Shown here one piece after another: positions 1-6,326 of a DNA stretch of 9,592 nt (the stretch's first letter is position 1; the number at the start of each line of letters is the position of its first letter). The notes below the pieces were generated by a model, which was given only the letters and a program-made list of their open reading frames with translations, searched no databases and had not been told where the DNA came from. This DNA comes from an uncultured Syntrophobacterales bacterium (GTDB lineage Bacteria > Desulfobacterota > Syntrophia > Syntrophales > UBA5619), in contig CAIUXU010000086.1 of assembly GCA_903903205.1 (NCBI GenBank), positions 1 through 9,592 on the forward strand. The letters are read 5' to 3'. The translations under genes and the position numbers were made by a program.

Positions 1-1740
1 CCCACAGGGGTCTCCCTCCTGAACGGGATTTTGACGCCTTTTCACTGGCAGGGACCCGGAATACTGGTCGGAGTCATCACGATGGTCGGTGTTCTGGCGG
101 CGCCACGGGTTGTCAAGACGGTTCCCGCCGTCATTATTGGTCTTTCTGCGGGATTGCTTGCTTATTTCGGGATCAGCTATTTCATACCGGAGTTAAGAAC
201 GCTCGACAACAATAAACTGGTCATCGGCCCGTTGTTTCAGGAAAACGCATCCTTCACCACAATCCTTAAGGGCCAATGGAGTGCCTTTTCTGATGTGAAG
301 ATGGCGGATATCGCTTCTTTGCTTATGCCGGCGGTGACACTGTCGGTGCTGCTCTCGATCGACACGCTGAAGACCTGTGTGGTTATGGACAGCATGACCC
401 GCAGCCGTCACAATGCCAATCGTGAATTGATGGGGCAGGGTTCGGCAAATATCGTGTCGGCCCTGCTCGGGGGCATGCCCGGGTCGGGCACAATGGGACC
501 GACCCTTGTGAACATTGGAAGCGGCGGACAGACAAGGTTTTCCGGTTTTCTGGAAGGGATCTTCGTCCTCATCGCTTTTCTGATGCTGACCTGGTTGATT
601 GCCTGGCTCCCCATCGCCGCTCTTGCAGGAATTCTGATGGTGGTTGCTTCGCGAATGATCGATTTCCGCAGTGTCCTCCTTCTGAGGCAGAGGGCCACCG
701 TACTCGATTTTTGCGTAATCGCATTGGTCGTGATCACTGCGGTTTACTTCAACCTCATTGCCGCCGCTGGTATGGGGATGGGGTTGGCCATGCTGTTGTT
801 CATCCGGGAACAGATCCGGGGTTCGGTCATCCGTCGCAAAGTTTACGGTGACCAGGTATCGTCCAAGCAGTACCGGCTTCAGGAAGAAAAAGAGGTGCTT
901 CAGCAGTACGGAAACATGATCACCATTGCCGAACTGCAGAGCAGCCTGTTTTTTGGCACGACGGACCAGTTGTTTACCGAGCTCGAACCGGACCTCAAGC
1001 GGAGCCGGTTTTTGATCCTCGACATGCGACGTGTGCAGTCTGTCGATTTCACCGCCGTCCATATGATGGAGCTGCTCGGCGACATTTTGAAAGAGCGGGA
1101 AGGCTATCTCATATTCAGCCATCTTTTACCGACGCTCCCCACGGGACAGAACCTCGACGCCTATTTTAACCAGCTCGGCCTCTTGAAGCGCGGACGAAAC
1201 ATAAAGATTTTTCTGACCCTGGATGAGGCGATGCAATGGTCGGAGGATCAAATTCTGGATGAACATCGTGGAGCCCAGGCGCGGAAAGACCAACCGCTTG
1301 AGCTGGCTGAAGTTGAGTTGGTGCGTGAATTTGAGAATGTAAACGGCCTGCCTTTCATGAAGGCCTGCGTTGCTGAGCTCTCATTCAAGGCGGGAGAGAC
1401 ACTTTTCCGCAGGGGAGATACCGGTGACGAGCTGTTCATCATCCGCCGGGGCATCGTGCGGATTGTTCTTCCACTGGAGAAAAACCGCTATCACATTCTC
1501 GCCACTTTTGGCCGCGGTAATTTTTTTGGCGAGATCGCTTTTCTGGATCGTGGCTCGCGATCGGCGGATGCTGTTGCGGATACGGACACCGACGTTTTTG
1601 TGATCTCCCGAGTCAGATTCGACGAAGTTTCCCGGTCCAACCCCACCTTGGGTGTGATGCTTTTTGCCCGGCTGGCCCGAGGTCTTGCCTTGCGTCTCCG
1701 CTATACCGACGCAGAGCTCCGGGCGCTCAAAGAGGCGTGA
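1..1740 (+). CDS. SulP-family anion transporter with STAS and cyclic-nucleotide-binding domains (5' partial)
   Basis: Inner-membrane anion transporter of the SulP/SLC26 family; the substrate (sulfate, bicarbonate or another anion) cannot be told from sequence. The reading frame is open from base 1, so the start lies outside the window and roughly the N-terminal half of the membrane domain is missing. Counting codons from base 1, hydrophobic segments fill about codons 15-280. They include the SulP signature around codon 140 (NRELMGQG, then GGMPGSG and VNIGSGG). A STAS domain follows at about codons 303-417 (D-F-T-A in place of the usual D-S-T/S-G loop). A cyclic-nucleotide-binding domain covers about codons 452-573. 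Its phosphate-binding cassette is intact: G510-E511 and R520-S521-A522, matching the CAP-type Glu and Arg-Ser ligands. By inference, transport is gated by cAMP or a similar nucleotide. The downstream pap gene is co-directional but has its own promoter. Family call is firm; ligand and substrate are unknown. Confidence 0.92.
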   Translation, partial: PTGVSLLNGILTPFHWQGPGILVGVITMVGVLAAPRVVKTVPAVIIGLSAGLLAYFGISYFIPELRTLDNNKLVIGPLFQENASFTTILKGQWSAFSDVKMADIASLLMPAVTLSVLLSIDTLKTCVVMDSMTRSRHNANRELMGQGSANIVSALLGGMPGSGTMGPTLVNIGSGGQTRFSGFLEGIFVLIAFLMLTWLIAWLPIAALAGILMVVASRMIDFRSVLLLRQRATVLDFCVIALVVITAVYFNLIAAAGMGMGLAMLLFIREQIRGSVIRRKVYGDQVSSKQYRLQEEKEVLQQYGNMITIAELQSSLFFGTTDQLFTELEPDLKRSRFLILDMRRVQSVDFTAVHMMELLGDILKEREGYLIFSHLLPTLPTGQNLDAYFNQLGLLKRGRNIKIFLTLDEAMQWSEDQILDEHRGAQARKDQPLELAEVELVREFENVNGLPFMKACVAELSFKAGETLFRRGDTGDELFIIRRGIVRIVLPLEKNRYHILATFGRGNFFGEIAFLDRGSRSADAVADTDTDVFVISRVRFDEVSRSNPTLGVMLFARLARGLALRLRYTDAELRALKEA

Positions 1741-1752
1741 GATAATAATTTC

Positions 1753-1781
1753 TTGACGGAAAAAAGTGGATGACATAAAGT
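1753..1781 (+). promoter_or_regulatory. Weaker upstream sigma-70-like promoter for pap
   Basis: A TTGACG hexamer (1753-1758, 5 of 6 to consensus) is followed after 17 bases by TAAAGT (1776-1781, 4 of 6). It overlaps the better promoter immediately downstream, so the two may compete or form a tandem pair. It may also be chance in an AT-rich gap. Confidence 0.35.
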
Positions 1782-1798
1782 TCCATACAACATAAAAT
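1770..1798 (+). promoter_or_regulatory. Probable sigma-70 promoter of pap
   Basis: ATGACA (1770-1775, 5 of 6 to TTGACA) and TAAAAT (1793-1798, 5 of 6 to TATAAT) are separated by exactly 17 bases. The predicted transcript would start near 1805, giving a leader of about 20 bases that holds little beyond the ribosome-binding site. The 84-base gap shows no hairpin terminator after the transporter gene, so read-through from upstream is also possible. Confidence 0.6.
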
Positions 1799-1811
1799 CC
1801 CGCCACTATTC

Positions 1812-1820
1812 AAGGAGGTG
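1812..1820 (+). promoter_or_regulatory. Near-perfect Shine-Dalgarno of pap
   Basis: AAGGAGGTG, complementary to almost the whole anti-Shine-Dalgarno of 16S rRNA, ends four bases before the ATG at 1825. It fixes the start codon and predicts strong initiation, the strongest ribosome-binding site in the window. Confidence 0.85.
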
Positions 1821-1824
1821 AACC

Positions 1825-3303
1825 ATGTTTGAATCCGCAGAACTTGGGCACATGATCAACAAGGAGACGTATGATCGCGAGGTTCCAAAATTGCGTGAGG
1901 ATCTTCTGAACGCCCAGTACGACCTTTCGCAAAAGAAGCGTTTCCCCGTGATCATCGTGGTCGGCGGGATCGATGGGGCCGGTAAGAGCGAGACGGTCAA
2001 TCTGCTCAACGAATGGATGGATCCCCGTCATATCCAGACGCACGCATTCCCCGACCCGTCGGATGAGGAGCGCGAGCGGCCCTACATGTGGCGTTTCTGG
2101 CGTTCGCTGCCGCCTCGAGGCACGATTGGTATTCTATACGGGGCTTGGCATTCGGCGCCGATAGTGGAACGGGTGGTGGGTCGATCAAAGTCCGCAAAAC
2201 TCGACCAGTCTATAGAGGAGATCATCCGCTTTGAAAAAATGCTTACCGATGAAGGGGCGCTGATCCTCAAATTCTGGTTTCATCTCTCCAAACAGCAGCA
2301 GAAGAAACGCATGAAAGCGCTAGAGAAGGATCCCAAGACACGTTGGCGGGTCACCGAGACGGATTGGGAGCGCTTCAAGAGCTATGACAGGTTTAGGAAG
2401 GTATCCGAGTACTTTATACGCCAGACCAGCTCTGCGGACGCTCCCTGGATTGTTGTCGAGGGTGTCGACCATCGCTACCGAAGCCTGACAGTCGGCAGGT
2501 TGCTGCTTAACTCCATGCGTGAGCGTCTCGCCGAGAAGCCGGTCACCAGATTACCGGCAAAAAAAACTCTGATCCAACCCCGCATTGACGGCAAAGACGT
2601 CCTGACATCGCTTGTTCTCACGAAGAGCGTCAGCAAGGAAAAGTACAACAGGGAGATGGAAAACTGGCAGGGGCGTCTCAATCTGCTCACGCGACATCCG
2701 AAGTTTAAGGAGAAATCGGTGGTCTTTGTTTTTGAAGGCCAGGATGCGGCGGGGAAGGGGGGGGCAATCCGCCGGGTGATGCAGGCGCTCGATGCGCGGG
2801 TCTATCAGGGCATTCCGATTGCCGCACCCACGGAAGAGGAACGAGCCCAGCCGTACTTGTGGCGTTTCTGGAGAAACCTGCCGCGGCGTGGCCGTTTCGC
2901 AATTTTCGACCGGTCCTGGTACGGCCGTGTGCTGGTCGAGCGTGTCGAGGGATTTTGTTCGGAGAACGATTGGATGCGCGCCTACTCTGAGATCAACGAC
3001 TTTGAAAGTCAGCTTGTGCGCAATGGGACGGTTCTTGTAAAGTTCTGGCTGCAAATCAGCAAGGAGGAGCAGCTCAAACGTTTCCGGGAGCGGGAGAAGA
3101 CCTCTTTCAAACACTTCAAGATTACCGCCGAGGATTGGCGAAACCGCCAAAAGTGGGACCAGTATCACCAGGCGGTATGTGATATGGTTGATCGAACCTC
3201 CACGGAGATCGCGCCCTGGATTTTGGTAGGGGCGAACAACAAATACGATGCACGCATCAAGGTTCTCCGAACGATCGTCGATAGCGTCGAATCTGCGTTG
3301 TGA
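1825..3303 (+). CDS. pap: Polyphosphate:AMP phosphotransferase (PPK2 class II, two fused PPK2 domains)
   Basis: Cytosolic enzyme transferring phosphate from polyphosphate to AMP to give ADP. At 492 residues it has the length and tandem layout of Pap. The C-terminal copy (about 260-492) has a complete active site: Walker A GQDAAGKGG at 305-313, FDRSWYGR at 361-368 with D362 and R363, and the lid-like QPYLWRFWRNLP at 342-353. The N-terminal copy (about 12-235) keeps a Walker A (GIDGAGKS, 48-55) and RPYMWRFWRSLP, but has LYGAWHSAP where the Asp-Arg motif should be (Y105, G106). It is therefore probably structural, as known for the first domain of Pseudomonas Pap. ATG at 1825 is set by the strong ribosome-binding site. 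The gene has its own promoter and converges on the ppk1 operon, with 49 bases between stop codons. A run of eight G (2757-2764) lies in the second Walker A. Confidence 0.95.
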   Translation: MFESAELGHMINKETYDREVPKLREDLLNAQYDLSQKKRFPVIIVVGGIDGAGKSETVNLLNEWMDPRHIQTHAFPDPSDEERERPYMWRFWRSLPPRGTIGILYGAWHSAPIVERVVGRSKSAKLDQSIEEIIRFEKMLTDEGALILKFWFHLSKQQQKKRMKALEKDPKTRWRVTETDWERFKSYDRFRKVSEYFIRQTSSADAPWIVVEGVDHRYRSLTVGRLLLNSMRERLAEKPVTRLPAKKTLIQPRIDGKDVLTSLVLTKSVSKEKYNREMENWQGRLNLLTRHPKFKEKSVVFVFEGQDAAGKGGAIRRVMQALDARVYQGIPIAAPTEEERAQPYLWRFWRNLPRRGRFAIFDRSWYGRVLVERVEGFCSENDWMRAYSEINDFESQLVRNGTVLVKFWLQISKEEQLKRFREREKTSFKHFKITAEDWRNRQKWDQYHQAVCDMVDRTSTEIAPWILVGANNKYDARIKVLRTIVDSVESAL

Positions 3304-3313
3304 CTAAAACATG

Positions 3314-3338
3314 GTGCTGAGGACTGAACACTCAGCAC
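3314..3338. other. Small hairpin between convergent genes (weak terminator candidate)
   Basis: GTGCTGAG (3314-3321) and CTCAGCAC (3331-3338) form a perfect 8-bp stem with a 9-base loop. Minus-strand transcripts of the ppk1 operon would meet a short T4 about four bases past the stem (complement of 3306-3309). Plus-strand pap transcripts meet no T-run. GAGGAC (3319-3324) can pair instead with GTCCTC (3342-3347), so alternative folds exist. It is a poor intrinsic terminator on either strand, but no better one is visible between the genes. Confidence 0.4.
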
Positions 3339-3358
3339 TATGTCCTCACTGCTCAGCG
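3317..3358. repeat. Degenerate 7-base-period repeat (six units)
   Basis: Six consecutive heptamers, each beginning with CT, run without gaps from 3317 to 3358. Examples are CTGAGGA (3317), CTCAGCA (3331) and CTCAGCG (3352). The unit at 3338 is the most diverged. Mixed CTGAG/CTCAG units create the overlapping hairpins in this gap. The sixth unit contains the stop codon of the CYTH-CHAD gene (3353-3355). The periodicity is visible by eye; function is unknown. Confidence 0.55.
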
Positions 3359-4951
3359 CTTGGCAAGTGCAGATGCAAGGTTTTTTCGCAAGGTGTCTTG
3401 GTCAAAGTGTTTCCAGATTTGATGGAATTCGGTCTGCCTGGTGCGTGCGATCTCACCCTGGAGTTCGTACAGTTCCCCAAGCATGAACAGCAGCCGCGGA
3501 TCCAGCACCTTTCCCTTCCAGCTCCTCAGCAGGCGATCGATGAGCGCCCGTGTGAAGACGGTGTCCTGCATGTCACCAAGACAGTCCTGGATTTTCACCA
3601 CCTCCTCGATAAGGGGGTGCAGCGGGTCGCCATAAGCGGGACTGACAAATTCCAGAGCATAACGAAGCTTCTTGAACTGGATGCGAAGCTTGTGGAAATT
3701 CTCGGGTTTCGGTTTTGTGAGCACACGGCTTCCCTGCTCGATCACGGCGTCGAACCGTGCGGTGATGATGGGCGGTGCGGCCTCGTTCACGAGGGCCATC
3801 GCAAGAGGCGCCGATGGATTTTTCGCCGGCGCCTTTCCGGCAAAGGCCAGAAGTCGGGAGTGGAGCAGGCGCCAGCGTACGGAGGTGAGGCCCGCCTTGA
3901 GGTCGGCAAAGAGGGCCACTCTTTCTTCGGTTATATGCTGCATCAGGGTGCTGATGCAGCGTTGCGGGGCGATCTCGACGGTCTCTTTGAAATGGGGGAG
4001 GTTGAGCAGGAATACATCGAGGTCCCGCACACCGCCGAAGAGTGCGCCGAGCCAGAGAAGTTCTTCCGCAAAATAGGCGCCGGTCTTTTCCGGGATCGCC
4101 CCGCCGAACAGCCGTATTAAAGATCGCATCCGCCGTGTCGCGACACGAGCCTGGTGGACAAATTCGGTGTCGATGTCCGCGAGGACGCCCGGAATGTTTT
4201 CATCGAGGCGGTGAATCTGAAATGCAAAAATTTTCTGCACCGTCTGGTCGAAGCGGTCGTCGATTTTCACCCGAAGGTGGGGAGGGGGATTCTTTGCGGG
4301 GAATAAGACGCCGAGGCGCTCGATGGCGGTTTCGAGTTTCGATTGACCGGAAGGGGTGAAACCAATAGCGGCAATCAGATGCTCCTGGAGTGCGTCGAGT
4401 TCCGCGGGTGATCCTTTGTGAAGTTCTGCTTCCATCTCGAAAAGGCGACGGGCCCTCTTGGGTTTGTTGAAACCGCGCGCCAGGAAGCCCGTAGAGTCGA
4501 AAACAAGTTCGATTAGCGCTTTACCCGGCGATGTGACCATGTAAGGTTGCCGCTCGGTGCGGATGGTAAGCTGGCCGATCAGGCGTCGCGGGTGGATGAT
4601 CTCGGCAATTTCCGTCTGGATCTCTTTGACCGGCGCTTCCGTCGGATCGACGACGTTGCCTTTCACCTCGATCTCGATCTCCCGCCGTTCCGCCCGGCCA
4701 TCATCTATTTTCCCAATGCTTTTAAGCGTATAGTACACTTTCTCGTTTGCGTGTCGCAAGCGCAGGGAGAATCCATGCCGGAAAAGCCTCCAGTCGAAGG
4801 TGTCCAGATAGAGATCCTCCTGGTGGATCATCGGTTGCTGGCGAACCTGATAACCTTTCGAGGCAAGCAGACCCAGGACAGCGGCGTTTGCCCCCGGCTC
4901 CGGCAATAGAAATTTGTATTCGATTTCCTTCTTTTCTGTTGGCGTCTTCAT
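3353..4951 (-). CDS. CYTH-CHAD domain protein, probable polyP-binding inorganic triphosphatase
   Basis: A 532-residue two-domain protein resembling E. coli YgiF. The CYTH (triphosphate tunnel) domain spans about 7-205. It has the hallmark ExExK as E9, E11, K13, then basic tunnel residues R64, R66, K77 and acidic strands around 91-95 (EIEIE) and 172-176 (EMEAE). The CHAD domain spans about 225-510, with the two conserved His/basic helices around H266 (HQARVATRRMRS) and H420 (HKLRIQFKKLRY). CYTH enzymes of this type cleave tripolyphosphate to pyrophosphate plus phosphate, and CHAD domains bind polyphosphate, so the likely job is processing polyP ends or short chains. It is the last gene of the ppk1 operon. 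Its ATG overlaps the metallophosphoesterase stop as ATGA, with AAAGGA six bases upstream. It could also be translated as a fusion through the slippery site just upstream. Domain calls are firm; exact substrate is inferred. Confidence 0.93.
   Translation of the reverse strand: MKTPTEKKEIEYKFLLPEPGANAAVLGLLASKGYQVRQQPMIHQEDLYLDTFDWRLFRHGFSLRLRHANEKVYYTLKSIGKIDDGRAERREIEIEVKGNVVDPTEAPVKEIQTEIAEIIHPRRLIGQLTIRTERQPYMVTSPGKALIELVFDSTGFLARGFNKPKRARRLFEMEAELHKGSPAELDALQEHLIAAIGFTPSGQSKLETAIERLGVLFPAKNPPPHLRVKIDDRFDQTVQKIFAFQIHRLDENIPGVLADIDTEFVHQARVATRRMRSLIRLFGGAIPEKTGAYFAEELLWLGALFGGVRDLDVFLLNLPHFKETVEIAPQRCISTLMQHITEERVALFADLKAGLTSVRWRLLHSRLLAFAGKAPAKNPSAPLAMALVNEAAPPIITARFDAVIEQGSRVLTKPKPENFHKLRIQFKKLRYALEFVSPAYGDPLHPLIEEVVKIQDCLGDMQDTVFTRALIDRLLRSWKGKVLDPRLLFMLGELYELQGEIARTRQTEFHQIWKHFDQDTLRKNLASALAKR
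3937..3960 (-). other. Perfect 10-bp hairpin inside the CHAD coding region
   Basis: GCTGCATCAG (3937-3946) and CTGATGCAGC (3951-3960) are exact inverted repeats with a 4-base loop, so the mRNA can form a tight stem-loop at codons about 331-338 of the CYTH-CHAD gene. No T-run follows, so it is not an intrinsic terminator. Role unknown; it may be a chance palindrome. Confidence 0.6.
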
Positions 4952-5682
4952 GGCATTTCCTTTTTTTTGTTCCCTTCACTGAAATCTGCGGACAAGCTTC
5001 GGGGAAGCGAAGAGCGTTCGATCGCCCGGAGGAGCCCTTCCTTCGGATAGTCAAAACGGATGATCCGCGCTGAAGGCGGTTTACCCTGCTGTATCTTCAG
5101 CAGTGCGTATGCTGGTCGTGGATCGCCGTCCACCGGCTGTCCCGTTGATCCGCAGTTCACGACGAGTGTGGCGGCCACATGCTTCACAAACGGGATATGC
5201 GTGTGGCCGCAGATGAGGAGATCCACTGTTGTTCCGGCAAGCTTCTTTTTCAGGGCGAACGGCGTAATGCTGGGGTAAATGGTATCTTCCGCCGACACCG
5301 GGCTCCCATGCACCATCAGAAGCTCAAATCGGCCCGCCAGCGTCTCGCGATGGCAAAGGGGAAGCGAGGATAGAAACTTCTGCGCGTCACCGTCGATCTG
5401 GCTGCATGTCCACTCCAGAATTTTCCATTTTCCCGGCTTCATGTTTTCCTTCAGATCGGCGGAGCGATGGAGGGCAGCGATGACTTTGGCATCATAATTT
5501 CCGGTAATCGTGACGATCTGATTTTCGTAAAGAGTGCGGCAAACTTCACGAGGGAACGGGCCATATCCGGTCAGATCGCCGGCGCAGTATATCTTCTCCG
5601 CCCCTTGAATGCGGGCATCGGTCAGGGCCGCCTCGAGGGCGGGCAGGTTCCCGTGAATGTCGGAAAGAAAGGCTACGAGCAT
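4948..5682 (-). CDS. Calcineurin-like metallophosphoesterase (YfcE/MJ0936-like)
   Basis: A 244-residue cytosolic dinuclear-metal phosphoesterase. Metal ligands appear in order: D8 and H10 (SDIHGN), D36 (GDLTGYGP), N62 (GNYD, 61-64), H125 (VHGSP), H160 and H162 (GHTH). The His usual in GNHD, often the catalytic acid, is Tyr63 here. The C-terminal NCGSTGQP (176-183) is typical of the YfcE/MJ0936 group. Substrate cannot be read from sequence. Because it overlaps a Ppx-like HD gene (10 bases upstream) and a CYTH-CHAD gene (4 bases downstream) in a ppk1 operon, action on polyphosphate or its short products is a reasonable guess. A generic phosphodiesterase or nucleotide phosphatase remains possible. 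No good Shine-Dalgarno precedes ATG at 5682, so translation probably depends on coupling to the HD gene. The C-terminus is Lys-rich (NKKKEMP) and contains a slippery A8-G run. Confidence 0.92.
   Translation of the reverse strand: MLVAFLSDIHGNLPALEAALTDARIQGAEKIYCAGDLTGYGPFPREVCRTLYENQIVTITGNYDAKVIAALHRSADLKENMKPGKWKILEWTCSQIDGDAQKFLSSLPLCHRETLAGRFELLMVHGSPVSAEDTIYPSITPFALKKKLAGTTVDLLICGHTHIPFVKHVAATLVVNCGSTGQPVDGDPRPAYALLKIQQGKPPSARIIRFDYPKEGLLRAIERSSLPRSLSADFSEGNKKKEMP
4960..4966 (-). promoter_or_regulatory. Possible -1 frameshift/slippage site A AAA AAG
   Basis: On the coding (minus) strand eight A are followed by GG. The last seven bases read A AAA AAG in the phase required for tandem -1 slippage (codons AAA-AAG of the metallophosphoesterase, K240-K241). 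After a -1 shift the next codons are GGA-AAT-GCC-ATG. This enters the CYTH-CHAD frame at its own start codon without meeting a stop and would give a fusion of about 776 residues. An AAGGGA element lies only a few bases upstream; no clear downstream stem is visible. The heptamer and phase are seen directly; its use is inferred. Confidence 0.4.
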
Positions 5683-6326
5683 AACCGAAAGACCAGCTCG
5701 CGATCAACCATCCGTCCAAGGAGCTTTGATTTTTTCTCTGCACCGCTGATCTCTGCGCCGCAATCGCCGCGGCCTGCAAGCGAGATGGTCAGACGCTTTT
5801 TAGCGAGTTCACAATCCCCGACCCGTATAGCGCCTCTGTGTGTGCAGTCGAGTCCATCGGCGGCACGCAGGATTCCGGCAAGCCAGGAGACGATCGCGCG
5901 CTCTTTCTTTTTCAGGGTGGCAAAGCCTTTGTGCCGCGATTTGTCCGGTTCCGCCTTGTTGTGGTAGCGAGCGATCTGTGCGCAAAGCGTGCGCTCATCC
6001 TCTGTCAGACCCGGCAACTCGGCCTCCAGGATCATGTCGCGGCTATGCTTGTGGTGGCCTCCGTCTGTTGTTCGCGACCAGCCGATATCATGGAGCATGG
6101 TCGTGACCTCAAGAAGAAGCCGCTCCCGATCCCCCATGCCGTGGAGGTCTGTAAGTTTGTCGAAAAGTGCAAGCGCCAGTTTTGTCACATGCGCCATGTG
6201 ATGCTGGTCGGAGTTGGTCGCATCGGCCAACCGTTTTGCGCTTGCAAGGGGTTCGCCGATTTTTTTGGCCGTTCTCGTTATGGGTTTCTTTTCCGTCGCC
6301 GTTTCTGCCTTCGTCTTTGGGCTCAT
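5673..6326 (-). CDS. Stand-alone HD-domain protein resembling the C-terminal domain of Ppx/GppA
   Basis: A 217-residue protein. After a basic, low-complexity N-terminus (about 1-32, rich in Lys, Thr and Ala) comes a helical HD domain (about 42-165): H46, H79-D80 (LHDIGW), an HHKHS stretch at 91-95, H122 in ARYHNK, and D157/D160 in ILRAADGLD. The order LHDIG, then HKHS, PGLTEDE and RYH, closely follows the HD-type helical domain of exopolyphosphatase/guanosine pentaphosphatase (Ppx/GppA). The ASKHA-fold catalytic domains are absent, and neither flanking gene supplies them. All HD ligands are kept, so it may be a metal-dependent phosphohydrolase, or a regulator or partner of PPK1. Its ATG overlaps the ppk1 stop by 4 bases (ATGA), with AAAGGA eight bases upstream inside the ppk1 tail. 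Its own stop lies 10 bases inside the metallophosphoesterase gene. HD call is firm; relation to Ppx/GppA fairly likely; function unknown. Confidence 0.85.
   Translation of the reverse strand: MSPKTKAETATEKKPITRTAKKIGEPLASAKRLADATNSDQHHMAHVTKLALALFDKLTDLHGMGDRERLLLEVTTMLHDIGWSRTTDGGHHKHSRDMILEAELPGLTEDERTLCAQIARYHNKAEPDKSRHKGFATLKKKERAIVSWLAGILRAADGLDCTHRGAIRVGDCELAKKRLTISLAGRGDCGAEISGAEKKSKLLGRMVDRELVFRLCS

Noticed and set aside
31..33. TTG at 31 as start of the transporter
   Set aside because: The frame is open to base 1, no ribosome-binding site precedes it, and the SulP membrane domain would lack its first half; the gene is cut by the window edge.
193..1122. Minus-strand open frame (309 codons) opposite the transporter
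   Set aside because: His- and Gln-rich composition is typical of a shadow frame; the plus strand encodes clear SulP and STAS domains.
3311..4120. Plus-strand open frame (269 codons) antisense to CYTH-CHAD
   Set aside because: Mirror of the real CHAD coding sequence; no family resemblance and no ribosome-binding site.
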